Counted from the first letter of the stretch, positions 46,387-54,858 are shown. The stretch: DNA of 64,000 nucleotides from TH-plancto1 sp043777375 (GCA_043777375.1 JAYWHX010000126.1:48046-112045); one strand, 5' to 3'. Numbers and translations: made by a program. Notes: a model not told the origin generated them from the letters alone.

Positions 46387-46525
46387 TGTCGCCTTTTTCT
46401 CCGAAAAAGGACGCCCCTTTGGCGAAGCCAAAGGCGAAGAGATAAACTTGTGCCAAACGTTTACTGCCCCGATCGGTCGTCTTTCACTGCGTGAAAGAAC
46501 GTCCTTTTCGGAGAAAAAGGCGACA
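46387..46525. repeat. 139-bp inverted repeat at the RAYT locus
   Basis: The left arm 46387-46413 contains GCCTTTTTCTCCGAAAAAGG; the right arm 46500-46525 contains TTTTCGGAGAAAAAGGCGAC. The arms agree except for one indel. The boundary sequence GATTGTCGCCT (46384-46394) recurs just after the transposase gene at 47186-47196. A partial relative lies near 58108-58135. The arrangement suggests the REP/BIME-like substrate of the adjacent RAYT. Confidence 0.78.
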
Positions 46526-46548
46526 GAGGATCCCCCCTGCTTGGCGAG

Positions 46549-47187
46549 ATATTCGACCCGAAGGCGGAGTTCCAAATCCACGAGCATTGTCGGCCTCATT
46601 AATCGCAGGCAGGGGCGGTGGTCTTCATCACGTTTCGGACAGAGGACTCGATTCCCCGCGAGGGCATCCTACGCTGGGAAGGCGAGAAGCAGGGGTGGCT
46701 TCGAGCTCACGGGTCTCCCAATGCGGGGCACTGGTCCGATGTCGTCCCCATTCTCCCAGACAAGGAGCGAGCGGAATTCCAACGGCAGTTCCAGCGCTGC
46801 CGCGAGGAGTTCCTGGATACCTGCCAAGGTGCGTGTCTCTTGCGACAGCCCGCGCTGGCCCAGATCGTGAGTGACTCGCTGTTGCGGTTTGACAGAGATC
46901 GATACCGCCTAGGCGACTTTGTCGTCATGCCAAACCATGTCCATCTGCTGGTCGCCTTCGGCTCAGAGAGCGGCCTGAAAGACCAGTGTGCCTCCTGGCT
47001 GCGCTACACAGCTCGTCAAATCAATCTGGCCACCGAGCAATCCGGCAAGTTCTGGCAACAGGAACCGTTCGACCACCTCGTCCGCAGCCCGGAGCAGTAC
47101 GACTACCTGCGAAAATACATCGCCGACAACCCCCAGAAAGCAAATTTCCGCCCCAGCGAATTCCTCTACCGAAGGTACGCCCTCTGA
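46549..47187 (+). pseudogene. REP-associated tyrosine transposase (RAYT) with in-frame stop
   Basis: The frame encodes an IS200-like, HUH-type RAYT protein. VVMPNHVHLLVAFGSE holds the HxH metal motif and DYLRKYIADNP the catalytic tyrosine region; FWQQEPFDHLVRSPEQY is also typical. Upstream of the only usable start (GTG at 46618) the same frame continues to look like family sequence: FDPKAEFQIHEHCRPH, then TAA at 46600-46602, then SQAGAVVFITFRTEDSIP. Relatives have Trp (HWSQ) at that position, so a TGG-to-TAA change is likely. A clear ATG for the upstream part is missing too. Either the gene is inactive or it is made without about 20-30 N-terminal residues. RAYTs mobilise REP-type palindromes, and one lies right upstream. 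Confidence 0.78.
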
Positions 47188-47199
47188 TTGTCGCCTGAC

Positions 47200-47943
47200 C
47201 TACCGTGATCGGTTCATGACTACCCAAAGATGCCGAAGAGAAATTTTCGAACTGACCACATCACCTGTGCGTTCGTGAGTTGAATCATATACAGCCAAGT
47301 CATCGTCATCGACAAGTCGAAGTTTCTGAAGCATCTCATCTTTCGACCAACGACACATATCTCCAACTTCACCAGTCGTCAGTTTCGAGATCCATTCATT
47401 GATTCTCACATGCCAAACGTCGGGAGTATCTTTCTGGATAAACCCGACAATGGCCGCGACAGCCACTCGATTTCCATGCTCCCCCAGTTTGAATCTCTGG
47501 ATGCCTCCGGTCGAGGCCTGGCTTCGCGGATCAAAGCCCGAGACGTACTCGGTCTCTCGGCCCCTTCCGTTCGGAGAAGGAAGTCGCTTGCACTCGATGA
47601 CGAGAAACGGCTCATATATCGAATAGCTTCGAACACCGATCAGCGACTCCTCGCCAACATGAACACCGATATCTACTGTCCTCCTGGTAGATTGAGGTGA
47701 CTCGTGTTTAAATCTCGCCATAGGCAGCAACGACCGTGAGCGGCTGTCCAGAAAATCAACGAGATACGAATTGAGCGTCTTCTCCGCCTCACCTCGCGGA
47801 CGCTTGGGGTCATCTCTCCATAGCGGAAGTTGAAGGCGGACAAACTCCAATGTCTTGAATACAAGCCCATCACCATCGGATGGCGAAATTGAAAGGCGTC
47901 CAACTGCCCCTGAACGCAAGCGATTCGGGCGGCCCATCATCAC
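47200..47943 (-). CDS. Putative PD-(D/E)xK restriction endonuclease
   Basis: A 247-residue soluble protein, probably the nuclease of a restriction-modification pair. It shows a PD-(D/E)xK-like arrangement: Asp in TVDIGVHVGEE (near residue 90), then FLVIECKRLPSPNGRG with the E-x-K pair near 116. The frame opens with GTG at 47943, followed by ATG at 47940. The methyltransferase stop codon overlaps the ATG as TGATG, so translation is coupled. Both genes are AT-richer than the core genes around them, as is common for transferred restriction systems. I cannot name a known enzyme that it matches, so the nuclease call rests on motif and context. Confidence 0.65.
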   Translation of the reverse strand: MMMGRPNRLRSGAVGRLSISPSDGDGLVFKTLEFVRLQLPLWRDDPKRPRGEAEKTLNSYLVDFLDSRSRSLLPMARFKHESPQSTRRTVDIGVHVGEESLIGVRSYSIYEPFLVIECKRLPSPNGRGRETEYVSGFDPRSQASTGGIQRFKLGEHGNRVAVAAIVGFIQKDTPDVWHVRINEWISKLTTGEVGDMCRWSKDEMLQKLRLVDDDDLAVYDSTHERTGDVVSSKISLRHLWVVMNRSR

Positions 47944-50774
47944 CAGCCTTGCTCGCGTAGATCGATCAAAGTGTCATCCGCATCCCGAATCGCCGTCGAG
48001 CGAATCCAATATCTCAACCGGTCCGGCTTCACGATCAGGATGACATTGCCCTCGTAGTACCTGACGACGCGGACGGTTCGAAGAGACTCGCGACTCTGAT
48101 CGTAAACGAGTCGATGGAGGGCATCCTTGCAACCGTCATCGAGCCATGAGACATCCGGCTTGTCGCCAAAGTAAAACGGCTGGGCGATCAGTCCGTTCAT
48201 GCGAATTGACTCTGCGGATTTCAGATTCCGATAGAGGCTGCCCAGCATGCGAACGTACAACGACGAGAACTCTTTTACATTTGCTGTGCTGGCCGCTTTT
48301 TTCAGCAATACCGAGTCCTGACCAAGGCGGACATAGTCTGCCATATACTCCAGCACGTCTTCTTTCAATGAGTCTTCCCAGAACGCAAGATCTAGTTCTG
48401 TTGGATCATCCGGCATCGGAAGTCGATCGATGTCCAGCTTATTTACGGCAGTAGACCTGCCCGTAAGGGCACGGCTTCCATTTAGAAGAAGGCAGAATTG
48501 AAACAGCCTGCGCCGAGTCGTGAGTTCATGTGCAAAAGCCTGCAACGCCTTACGGTCAGACGCTTTACCATGAACCCCGACAATGGATCGCATGAAGTTA
48601 AGATGACATCGGTCCCAGTATGCCACTGGAAGCGACTCGTGTTCTTTGATAACAACGAGAGGAGGTTCGTACAGATTGATATCACGAGGTGCTTCAAACC
48701 ACTGCTGTTTCAAGATAGAGAGTTGGGACTCATCAATACCATCTACGGTCAAAGCGGTTGTAGGCAAATGGAGCTTACCCGTCAGGGATGCCTCAACATT
48801 CTTCTTTTCCCCCAGCTTGAACCCCTCGGAGTACACCCATTGCCTCTTCTTTACGTAGTCTCTCAACGTGCTTGTCGTCAATCGTGTTGACAGATCTAGC
48901 AACCGTCCTCCGCCCAATAACCCAACTCGCCAGACAAAAGAGTTGTCGTTGGCTTGTAGTTGCGAAATCATATGCCAATCATAATGGTCGATCTCAAATG
49001 CAATCCGCTCTGATGCCGAATACGTCCGCCGAAACGTGATGTGATTGATCGGCTGCCCTGAAGCTGGCTCATTGAATGCATGCCATGCCACGGTTTTCGG
49101 GTCTGCCCCTTCGTACATTCCTCGCATTGATACGAAGTCCAGAATCGAGTCTAGCCGAGCGAGTGTCATCAAATGACGACGAAAATCTGTAGATTTGCCG
49201 TTGTAAAGCACCCCGTGCGGCTGAATCATGCAAAGACACCCACCCGGTACTAACGACATTAGGCTTTTTTCAAGAAACAAGTAGGCGATCTGCTTGAACG
49301 GCAACTTTGGCTCTGTCTTCGGACGAGCGGAGTCTACCTTGAACGCTGCATGGGTTAGCTTTTTATCAAACGGTGGGTTACCAACGATGACATCGAACTT
49401 GTCAGGCCAAGAATGATTGGATGAGATCGTTGTTTCCGTGTCGAAGAAATCCCCTTCTCGCACGTTTCTCTCTCGCAACTTCTCAAACCGAAGATCCTTC
49501 CAGATCGCGTCCGGATGCAATGCATCGCAAATCGCCAGCGACAGGCTAAACGCCGTGAGATCGACAGCTGCGGATTCCATCTCCACGCCGTAGATCGACT
49601 GTAAGAGAAGCGCTTTCAGTTGTTCGGCTGTCGGGCGCTGCCAGCGGTGGCGACTTCGCCAGTGAGTCACAAGCCGCTTGAACGCTCCAACAAGGAAAAT
49701 CCCCGAGCCGCATGCCGGATCAAGGATCTTCTCCTTGCCTGTCATCGAGTCGTACGGCATGACTTGATCGAGGAGCAGGGCGGCCAAGAACGGCGGCGTG
49801 TAGACAGCACCGTGACCCGTCACGAATCGCTGGTAGAGTCGGCTGATGACTTCGACCGGAATATGTTCAAAGGAGAACAACTCCCAGAAGTGCTTTTGGC
49901 GACCGAGAGTCCTCGCCTCAACCAGCTTGGCAAATTGCTGAAGTTCGCCTGTCGTAAGTTCTGCTTTGTAGTCACCAAGAGCGAAAACGTCGCCGTTGAA
50001 CTTCTCAGTTTCGAGGTACTTGAGCAGCCTCGTTACGCTCTCGACAGTCCCATCGCGAAGGATCTCCAGAAACGATCTCGCCCCTTTGTGGAACCTGCCG
50101 AACAGACCTGCGGGAAATACCTGACGGTCTTCCAGATACTTGATGAGAATGGTGAGTACAAGCAACCGACGGCGCATGGGCTTCTTCGCCCCATCCAGCT
50201 CCTTGTCAACATCGACGATCGCCTGAATCAAGCTGCGGTGTGCCGCCGCATCATCTTTCGCCAGCTTCTGATTATCCGGTTCATCCCAAAAGGTTCCTTC
50301 TGCCAGACGAAAGGCGGAAAGCCGCCGCCTCTTCCCCAACTCGTCGGAGATGTTGGCTGCCGTTTGCAATGTCTCTGCAGGGGCATAGCGCCGCGTCGCT
50401 GTGTTCTTCTTCCAAAAATCTGGTTTCCGCGCACAGCTCAGAATGTCGACCTTGGTCGGCCAAGCAACGTAAACTAGCGGAGCGGCCCCATGCAGCCAGA
50501 GTTTATGATGAAGTTCAGCCAAAACCTCTGGGGTGAGGTGCTGTTTGGAATTGTCAACCACATACGCTGCAATCTGCGATGATCGCTTTCCTCTACCCTC
50601 GTGGCCACTGAAACGCCGGAAGTAGACATAGCTGATATGCTCAAAACGTGTCGCATCCTCCAGAATCGCTCGCTCGTGGGACGATGTGGCATCCTTGGGT
50701 GAAGCAACCGCTACCAATCCGTCAAGATGCCGGCCTTTCGAGTCAACGAAATCGACGATCTTGAGCGACGACAC
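47940..50774 (-). CDS. Adenine-N6 DNA methyltransferase (Eco57I-like)
   Basis: A 944-residue enzyme that would methylate adenine in DNA. The SAM-binding motif I is ILDPACGSGIFLVGAFKRL (near residue 350) and the catalytic motif IV is VGNPPFDKKL (near 463), the NPPF class of N6-adenine methyltransferases. The N-terminal 320 residues are helical and resemble the specificity and accessory regions of large Eco57I/type IIG-type proteins; the C-terminal 400 residues probably include the target recognition domain. No nuclease motif is obvious within it, and a separate putative endonuclease overlaps its end. The start is GTG at 50774 with AAGGGA 7 nt upstream. Confidence 0.83.
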   Translation of the reverse strand: MSSLKIVDFVDSKGRHLDGLVAVASPKDATSSHERAILEDATRFEHISYVYFRRFSGHEGRGKRSSQIAAYVVDNSKQHLTPEVLAELHHKLWLHGAAPLVYVAWPTKVDILSCARKPDFWKKNTATRRYAPAETLQTAANISDELGKRRRLSAFRLAEGTFWDEPDNQKLAKDDAAAHRSLIQAIVDVDKELDGAKKPMRRRLLVLTILIKYLEDRQVFPAGLFGRFHKGARSFLEILRDGTVESVTRLLKYLETEKFNGDVFALGDYKAELTTGELQQFAKLVEARTLGRQKHFWELFSFEHIPVEVISRLYQRFVTGHGAVYTPPFLAALLLDQVMPYDSMTGKEKILDPACGSGIFLVGAFKRLVTHWRSRHRWQRPTAEQLKALLLQSIYGVEMESAAVDLTAFSLSLAICDALHPDAIWKDLRFEKLRERNVREGDFFDTETTISSNHSWPDKFDVIVGNPPFDKKLTHAAFKVDSARPKTEPKLPFKQIAYLFLEKSLMSLVPGGCLCMIQPHGVLYNGKSTDFRRHLMTLARLDSILDFVSMRGMYEGADPKTVAWHAFNEPASGQPINHITFRRTYSASERIAFEIDHYDWHMISQLQANDNSFVWRVGLLGGGRLLDLSTRLTTSTLRDYVKKRQWVYSEGFKLGEKKNVEASLTGKLHLPTTALTVDGIDESQLSILKQQWFEAPRDINLYEPPLVVIKEHESLPVAYWDRCHLNFMRSIVGVHGKASDRKALQAFAHELTTRRRLFQFCLLLNGSRALTGRSTAVNKLDIDRLPMPDDPTELDLAFWEDSLKEDVLEYMADYVRLGQDSVLLKKAASTANVKEFSSLYVRMLGSLYRNLKSAESIRMNGLIAQPFYFGDKPDVSWLDDGCKDALHRLVYDQSRESLRTVRVVRYYEGNVILIVKPDRLRYWIRSTAIRDADDTLIDLREQGW

Positions 50775-50812
50775 GAGAAGTCCCTTTCATCGGTGCAGTG
50801 GTTGTCGAAGAT

Positions 50813-50845
50813 GAGTGTGAACGCCAGTATAGATATCGACGGTTA
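50813..50845. promoter_or_regulatory. Short motif shared with the DUF5131/TcmP promoter region
   Basis: The sequence upstream of the methyltransferase contains CCAGTATAGATA, preceded by TGTGAAC. The same 12-mer, preceded by TGTGTAC, lies upstream of the DUF5131 gene at about 63152-63163. Function is unknown; it could be a shared operator or a -10 box. Confidence 0.35.
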
Positions 50846-50901
50846 GAATGAAAATACTTGAGTGGAGCGGATTTGAGCCGCGATTCCACAATCCTGTTCC
50901 C

Positions 50902-52398
50902 TCACCCCACCAGCCCCCCAATCACCTCCCCATGCACATCGGTCAGCCTTCGATCAATCCCGTGGCTCTTCATCGTTAGCCGCGTGTGGTCGAGCCCCAG
51001 TTGGTGCAGGATGGTGGCGTGGATGTCGTAGACTTGGGTGGGGTGCAGGCGGTCGAGGGGTTTGTAGCCCCATTGGTCGCTTTCGCCGTGGGTGGTGCCG
51101 CCTTTGATACCGCCGCCGCAGAGCCAGTTGGTGAAGCAGTAGGGGTTGTGGTCGCGGCCTTTGCCGCCTTGCGAGGACGGCATGCGACCGAACTCGGTGG
51201 TCCAGAAGACGATCGTGTCATCGAGCAACCCGCGCTGCTTCAGGTCGCGGATCAGAGCGCTGGCTCCGCGGGCCATGCCTGTCGCCAGCGGGCCGTGGTC
51301 TCTTTTAATGTCCTCGTGTGAGTCCCAGTTCCGTCGCGGAAACCCGTTGTCGTTGCCCGACCAGATCTGCACGAACCGCACCCCGCGCTCGATCAGCCGA
51401 CGAGCCACCAAACACTTCCGCCCGAAGTGGACCGTCTCCTCCTGATCATTGATCTCCGTCGGGAATGCAGCTGGGACCGCATCAAGGCCGTACATCTTGA
51501 GGATATGTTCCGGCTCGCCGCCGATGTCGAGCGCCTCGGGTGCGGCCAGCTGCATGCGGGCGGCGAGTTCGTAGCTGCGAATGCGGGCCTCGAGTCGGGA
51601 GTCGCCAGGAGCCTGGGTGAGTGACTCGGCGTTCAGTCGGGCGAGGACGCGGCGCGCGGCCTCATCGCGGTCCTTCGAGATCGCGGGGACGCGCGAATCC
51701 GGGAACAGATCGTGAATCGGCGGGTTGCGCCCGGGGAAGACCGTCACGCCCGCGTGCTGCCCCGGCAGGAAGGCTGCGTCCCAGTTCTTGGTCCCGTTCG
51801 ACGCGAACCCGCGATGATCGGGCAGCACGACAAACGCCGGGAGGTTCTCGTTCTCGCTCCCCAACCCATAGCTGACCCAGCACCCCATGCCGGGGAATCC
51901 GGGGTTCTGAAAACCGGTGGCTTGCAGGTACGTCGCCTGACTATGCACTCCAGTCTTGCCGACCATGTTATGGACGAACGCCATGTCATCGACGCAGCTG
52001 CCGAGCGAAGCGACAACCTCGCTGAGCGGCTTGCCGCATTCGCCATACGGCTGGAACTCCCACTGCGGCCGCATCCACGGGCCGAGTCCATCTTGAAAGG
52101 CCTCGACCGCCTCGCCGAAGTCAGAAGGCTTTCCGTCGAACTTGATGAGGTCCGGCTTGAAGTCGAACAGGTCCACCGCACTCGCCGCCCCACCCATGAA
52201 GAGCTGGATGACAGCCTTGGCGCGGGGTTTGTGGTGCGGTTGGCCGGGCCGGAGTGGCTTCGGAGCGTCGTCCGCGAAGAGGCCGTCCTGGTTGAGGAGA
52301 CTGGCGAGGGCCACGCCGGCGAATCCGCCGGCGACAGTGTGGAGTAGTTCGCGCCGGGAGAGGAGTTGATGATGCGTGAATTGGTTGATGTCTCTCAT
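50902..52398 (-). CDS. DUF1501 domain protein, Tat-exported
   Basis: A 498-residue secreted protein of the DUF1501 family, related to the alkaline phosphatase/sulfatase superfamily. The start at 52398 yields a twin-arginine-type signal: LSRRELLHTVAGGFAGVALASLL. Typical segments are AKAVIQLFMGGAASAVDLFDFKP, GVRFVQIWSGNDNGFPRRNWDSHEDIKRDH (metal-site Asp/His) and VFWTTEFGRMPSSQGGKGRDH. In planctomycetes these genes usually sit right after a PSCyt/PSD1 gene as a pair. Here the neighbours are a restriction-modification pair and a nuclease gene, so it looks displaced or part of a mixed island. Function is unknown. Confidence 0.9.
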   Translation of the reverse strand: MRDINQFTHHQLLSRRELLHTVAGGFAGVALASLLNQDGLFADDAPKPLRPGQPHHKPRAKAVIQLFMGGAASAVDLFDFKPDLIKFDGKPSDFGEAVEAFQDGLGPWMRPQWEFQPYGECGKPLSEVVASLGSCVDDMAFVHNMVGKTGVHSQATYLQATGFQNPGFPGMGCWVSYGLGSENENLPAFVVLPDHRGFASNGTKNWDAAFLPGQHAGVTVFPGRNPPIHDLFPDSRVPAISKDRDEAARRVLARLNAESLTQAPGDSRLEARIRSYELAARMQLAAPEALDIGGEPEHILKMYGLDAVPAAFPTEINDQEETVHFGRKCLVARRLIERGVRFVQIWSGNDNGFPRRNWDSHEDIKRDHGPLATGMARGASALIRDLKQRGLLDDTIVFWTTEFGRMPSSQGGKGRDHNPYCFTNWLCGGGIKGGTTHGESDQWGYKPLDRLHPTQVYDIHATILHQLGLDHTRLTMKSHGIDRRLTDVHGEVIGGLVG

Positions 52399-52458
52399 CC
52401 CTCGGCTCCAAGCAACGGGCAGTAAATACAATCAGCCCCACTGAAATGGTATTGCAGA

Positions 52459-53379
52459 TCAGGGAGTTTCTCGCAGTTCAAACGAAACCCGGAAGTATTT
52501 GACCTCAACATTGTTGACCATTCCCAGGGCGTACAAGAGTTTCTGATCCGTGTCGCGACAGATGACGATGCCACGGACCGATTGTCCTTTCGTGCAGAGG
52601 TTCTGCTTGACCCATCCCATGTAACGCAGAACTTGCCCGACTACCTGATCGGACGGTCGTCCCTTTTTGAGTTCCAGCACCACAAATGTCTTCGTCTTCG
52701 GTTCATAGGCCAGAATGTCGATGGGGCCGATTTCCGTCGTGTACTGCTGGCCGATGTTCCCTTCCGAGTCTGTGTAGAGTTCGAGCTGTCGTTTGAAGAT
52801 CACGTCGAAGTTGCTGACGATGAACTCCTCCAGGTACTTTTCCAGTACGAACTCCGTGCGATCCGTGACGGCAGCGGGCTCCTCCGAAATGGCGAGTTCC
52901 GAGAGGTTCTCGCTCACGACAGCCCGGTATTGGTCTTGCGTAAACTCGGCCAGTGTGTGCATCGGAAAGACGACAGTGGGAAAGGCTTTGTTTCGTGGGC
53001 TGTCCTGCCATTCGACCTGCATGAAATGACAGTCCGTGTGGACGGGACACTTTCCCGGTGAATATGTCGCGTGACTCGTCACTTTTCCGACTGCTGCTAG
53101 AGTCTTTCTTCCTCTCCGGGCAATGATGATGTCACCCGGCTCAATCTCGTGAAAGAACGACCAGTTCATGTTCGTGAGGAGTGACTTGGTTTGTGCAGGT
53201 TTCGCAGGAAATGCCTTTGCGATCTTGGCCGCTAACGCTTCTTTCGAGAGTTCTGAAATGTCACCCAGTTGGTCCCAGCCGATGGAGATGACGTTATTCG
53301 TTTGGTCGAATTCCCACACCCTGTCAAAGAGTTCAGGAGGATTGGACTGCACAGGGGCAATCACCCAGTAACGAGGCAT
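52459..53379 (-). CDS. EVE-like/NucS-like nuclease
   Basis: A 306-residue, two-domain protein. The N-terminal 130 residues look like a PUA/EVE-type domain (MPRYWVIAPVQSNP, then ISIGWDQLGDIS, IEPGDIIIARRG), the fold that recognises modified bases in several restriction enzymes. The C-terminal part is a NucS-like PD-(D/E)xK nuclease: GPIDILAYE with Asp near residue 220 and FVVLELKKGRPSDQVVGQVL with the E-x-K pair near 236. Together this predicts a modification-dependent (type IV-like) endonuclease; the activity is inferred. The start at 53379 has AAGGA 9 nt upstream. It is 1.7 kb from a methyltransferase gene and next to a transposon graveyard. Confidence 0.75.
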   Translation of the reverse strand: MPRYWVIAPVQSNPPELFDRVWEFDQTNNVISIGWDQLGDISELSKEALAAKIAKAFPAKPAQTKSLLTNMNWSFFHEIEPGDIIIARRGRKTLAAVGKVTSHATYSPGKCPVHTDCHFMQVEWQDSPRNKAFPTVVFPMHTLAEFTQDQYRAVVSENLSELAISEEPAAVTDRTEFVLEKYLEEFIVSNFDVIFKRQLELYTDSEGNIGQQYTTEIGPIDILAYEPKTKTFVVLELKKGRPSDQVVGQVLRYMGWVKQNLCTKGQSVRGIVICRDTDQKLLYALGMVNNVEVKYFRVSFELRETP

Positions 53380-53583
53380 CGTTGTTGTTCCTTGATTCGG
53401 AATGATCGCGAGTTGGCTCAGACTCTGCCGCGAGCGCTTGGGTTGCAGAGCAGGGGTGGGAACGCACAGACTCAGCATAGAATCTCTTGGATGCCACTGT
53501 CACCGTGGCATCCCGAGCGATGTCGGTTTGGCATATGAAGCAGAGAGGCTGCGTGAGTAGTCTGTCCCCCGTAACCTCCTCTG

Positions 53584-53645
53584 GGCAGCGAAAGCTGCCG
53601 CAGCATGTAGCCGTGGGCGCAGCGGCGGCAGCCGCCTGCCCACGG
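53584..53645 (+). repeat. Inverted repeat unit, left copy
   Basis: This 62-bp segment contains TAGCCGTGGGCGCAGCGGC and matches 54266-54334 in reverse complement, with 19 identical bases in a row in the centre and scattered changes outside. With that copy it brackets the IS200-like remnant and the large palindrome. Confidence 0.8.
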
Positions 53646-53703
53646 ACTCCGATCATCAACACTGAACCAGCCGCGAGAGCGGCGGCAGGAGCCCGTCGCG
53701 GGA

Positions 53704-53856
53704 GCGTTCACCAAACTCGTTTATCACTTCGTCTTCGGCACCAAGTACCGCCAGCCCCTCATCCGCCGCGAGTTTCAAGACCGGTTGTACGAATATGTCG
53801 GGGGCACGATTCGTGGGATGAAGGGCCATCTGATCGAGATTGGTGGCGTCGCCGAT
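53704..53856 (+). pseudogene. IS200-like transposase, N-terminal remnant
   Basis: An open stretch of about 51 codons reads FTKLVYHFVFGTKYRQPLI and then LYEYVGGTIRG, MKGHLIEIGGVAD. This is the N-terminal third of a Y1/HUH transposase (IS200/IS605 type), where the family has FVFSTKYR and IGG.PDHVH. After GVAD the expected DHVH metal motif is missing and similarity ends. No start codon is visible. It is a fragment lying between inverted repeats. Confidence 0.75.
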
Positions 53857-53984
53857 CCTCGAAGCTCTGCTTCGCCGAGTCACACAGGTCCCACTCTACT
53901 GCCTGTCAGTCACGACCTCAATCAATGCCGGTTGCAGCGTGTCATTCCACTCTCTCGACGTATTGCTCTCGGCACAGCGCTTCT

Positions 53985-54222
53985 TCGCCCCGGAGGGGCA
54001 GCCACAGATCAGCCTGGGGCACAGCGCAGCGCCGCCCCAGGACACGATCCGAGGAAGAGGATCTCAGCCCTGAAAGGGCGAAACACCATCGCGTGAGATT
54101 GTGTCACCCTTTCAGGGCTTCGAACACCGCGTCGACTTTTGACCCAGGGCGGCGCTGCGTGGCTGACGCCATTTCGCTCTGCCTTGGGCTGGTTTGTGGC
54201 TGCCCCTGCGGGGCGTCGGAGG
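53985..54222. repeat. 238-bp palindromic element
   Basis: The left arm starts CGCCCCGGAGGGGCAGCCAC (53985) and the right arm, in reverse complement from 54222, starts CGCCCCGCAGGGGCAGCCAC. Further matches include CAGCGCCGCCC and AGCCCTGAAAGGG on both arms, and the centre lies near 54090. The right arm has an insertion. Such GCCCTGAAAGGGC-containing palindromes are common near planctomycete IS200 remnants as far as I recall. Confidence 0.8.
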
Positions 54223-54242
54223 AGTTGGTATTCAAGTGGTGT

Positions 54243-54275
54243 CGAGACCAATGCTCTCGACGAATCGCCGTGGGC
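54243..54275 (+). repeat. 33-nt direct repeat, left of hicBA
   Basis: CGAGACCAATGCTCTCGACG and the following TCGCCGTG recur at 54859-54891 with 5-6 changes. The two copies enclose the toxin-antitoxin pair. Confidence 0.7.
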
Positions 54276-54334
54276 TGGCGGCGGCTGGGGCCGCTGCGCC
54301 CACGGCTATCTGAAGCTGCCGCTTTCGCGGCTAA
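54266..54334 (-). repeat. Inverted repeat unit, right copy
   Basis: Reverse-complement partner of 53584-53645 (core TAGCCGTGGGCGCAGCGGC on the minus strand). It overlaps the left 33-nt direct repeat. Confidence 0.78.
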
Positions 54335-54410
54335 GAGCGATGTGTCAAGATACATAGCATAGGGTGCGGCGGCGGAGCTGGTTATCAGGAAACTCGAACC
54401 GAGAACGATC

Positions 54411-54617
54411 ATGGAACTGACACTGGAATACGAATGCGAAGCTGACGGGCGGTGGCTGGCCGAGGTACCGGAGTTGCCCGGCGTGTTAGCCTATGGGAGT
54501 ACGGCGGATGAGGCTATGACCAAGGCTGAGGTGCTGGCCTTGCGTGTGCTGGCCGAGCAGATCGAACAGTGCGAGACGCGACCGCAACCGGTGCATTTTC
54601 TGGTTCCCACACCATGA
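54411..54617 (+). CDS. hicB: HicB-family antitoxin
   Basis: A 68-residue protein with the HicB partial RNase-H-like fold: MELTLEYECEADGRWLAEVPELPGVLAYGSTADEA matches the family core, in which the E-x-P-E-L-P-G segment is invariant. No DNA-binding tail is present, as in short HicB variants. Its stop codon overlaps the start codon of the toxin gene (ATGA), which gives translational coupling. HicB neutralises HicA, an mRNA interferase. The order is hicB-hicA, reversed from the classical one but common. Confidence 0.87.
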   Translation: MELTLEYECEADGRWLAEVPELPGVLAYGSTADEAMTKAEVLALRVLAEQIEQCETRPQPVHFLVPTP

Positions 54618-54826
54618 GCCAGTGGCCAGCCATCAAAGCGAATCGACTGCTGGCCGCGCTGCTGCGACTGGGGTGGTCGATTAAGCGGCAGCCAGGCTCT
54701 CATCGCACACTGCGGCGCGAGGGGTGGACCGATGTGACCTTTGCGTTTCACGATGGCGAAGAAGTCGGCCCCCGTATGCTGTCACGATTGGCCAAACACA
54801 CAGGGATTCGACCTGAAGATTTGTAG
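54614..54826 (+). CDS. hicA: HicA-family toxin
   Basis: A 70-residue, basic, dsRBD-like toxin predicted to cut mRNA. The catalytic His is His30 in QPGSHRTLRREG, and LLAALLRLGWSIKRQPGSH is the typical helix-strand start. The C-terminal segment GPRMLSRLAKHTGIRPEDL is also characteristic. The ATG at 54614 overlaps the hicB stop codon; a longer frame from 54569 runs inside hicB and is rejected. It lies between direct repeats, which points to acquisition as a cassette. Confidence 0.88.
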   Translation: MSQWPAIKANRLLAALLRLGWSIKRQPGSHRTLRREGWTDVTFAFHDGEEVGPRMLSRLAKHTGIRPEDL

Positions 54827-54858
54827 ATTCCCATCGTTCCCAAGCCGGAGCATGAGAA

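Noticed and set aside
49620..50477. A 285-residue open frame on the plus strand
   Set aside because: It lies wholly antisense to the methyltransferase gene, which has clear motifs; the translation shows no family features.
53487..54362. A 291-residue open frame
   Set aside because: It runs through repeats and the transposase remnant in a different frame; Arg/Ser/His-rich, no domain. The region is better explained as decayed mobile DNA.
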